From the NCBI GenBank assembly GCA_035527835.1, contig DATKZS010000116.1:1-64000 (forward strand): a stretch of DNA of 64,000 nt. Reading direction: 5' to 3'. The notes under the pieces were generated by a model. It was not told where the DNA came from, made no database searches, and saw only the letters and a list, made by a program, of their open reading frames with translations. The stretch comes from DATKZS01 sp035527835 [NCBI: bacterium]. GTDB taxonomy: Bacteria; RBG-13-61-14. Positions 63,950-64,000 of the stretch are shown in pieces (position 1 is the stretch's first letter; every line of letters begins with the position of its first letter). A program made the position numbers and the translations under genes.

Positions 63950-64000
63950 AAGGCGGGGTCAGGTCTTAACATTTAACATTCGACCTTGACTTCGCTCCCG
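63950..64000. repeat. putative dispersed repeat at the window edge
   Basis: GGTCAGGTC faces GACCTTGAC across a short AT-rich loop after the last gene. GGGGTCAGGTCTT-type sequences often border REP-associated transposase units in deltaproteobacteria; only part is visible. Confidence 0.4.

Overview
The window is 64 kb of GC-rich bacterial chromosome with dense, mostly operonic genes. Lgt, many signal peptides and lipoboxes, an RND exporter and a porin ending in Phe show an organism with an outer membrane. The pairing of phenylacetate-CoA ligases with an ACT protein and a Liv-type ABC transporter, the MshEN-domain protein and the many palindromic intergenic repeats look like a deltaproteobacterial or allied lineage. 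That assignment is inference; the window has no rRNA or tRNA gene.

Layout. 1-4.8 kb (minus): glmU-glmS-pyrE-membrane protein, making UDP-GlcNAc and a pyrimidine precursor. 5.0-17.9 kb (plus): a secretory block with two duplicated Cys-containing repeat proteins, a large secreted glycoside-hydrolase-like protein with a fibronectin III domain, a secreted phospholipase-D-fold protein, a truncated ferredoxin gene, an MshEN protein, Lgt, an M14 carboxypeptidase and a TMTC-like GT-C/TPR membrane protein. 34.0-17.9 kb (minus): a 16-kb five-gene envelope operon of anchored beta-propeller, VIT/VWA protein, a roughly 2400-residue TPR protein, a lipoprotein and an RND exporter. 34.1-37.6 kb (plus): surface-polysaccharide precursor genes (metal-dependent membrane hydrolase, CpsB-like PHP phosphatase, ManC, sugar epimerase).

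48.0-37.6 kb (minus): two paaK genes, an ACT protein, a porin and livJHMGF, an apparent uptake and CoA-activation locus for an aromatic or branched acid. 53.6-48.3 kb (minus): galactokinase, gyrB-def, phosphodiesterase. 59.3-53.8 kb (minus): a five-gene cassette of HPr-kinase-like protein, radical SAM/SPASM-like protein, TolB-like propeller lipoprotein, McjB-like (lasso B2) transglutaminase and sulfotransferase. It has its own good sigma70-type promoter and no recognisable precursor peptide. This is my best candidate for an undescribed system. 60.6-64 kb: ridA-GDPD, a repeat-rich gap, a Mu Com-like zinc-ribbon gene, a secreted metallophosphoesterase and a membrane protein.

The window is also rich in small palindromic elements of at least six families. 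One is nested in another with a 4-bp target duplication, one is read in frame as the start of a signal peptide, and one family abuts, and may supply, the stop codons of two unrelated genes. All starts, promoters and functions are from reading the sequence by eye; no search was run.
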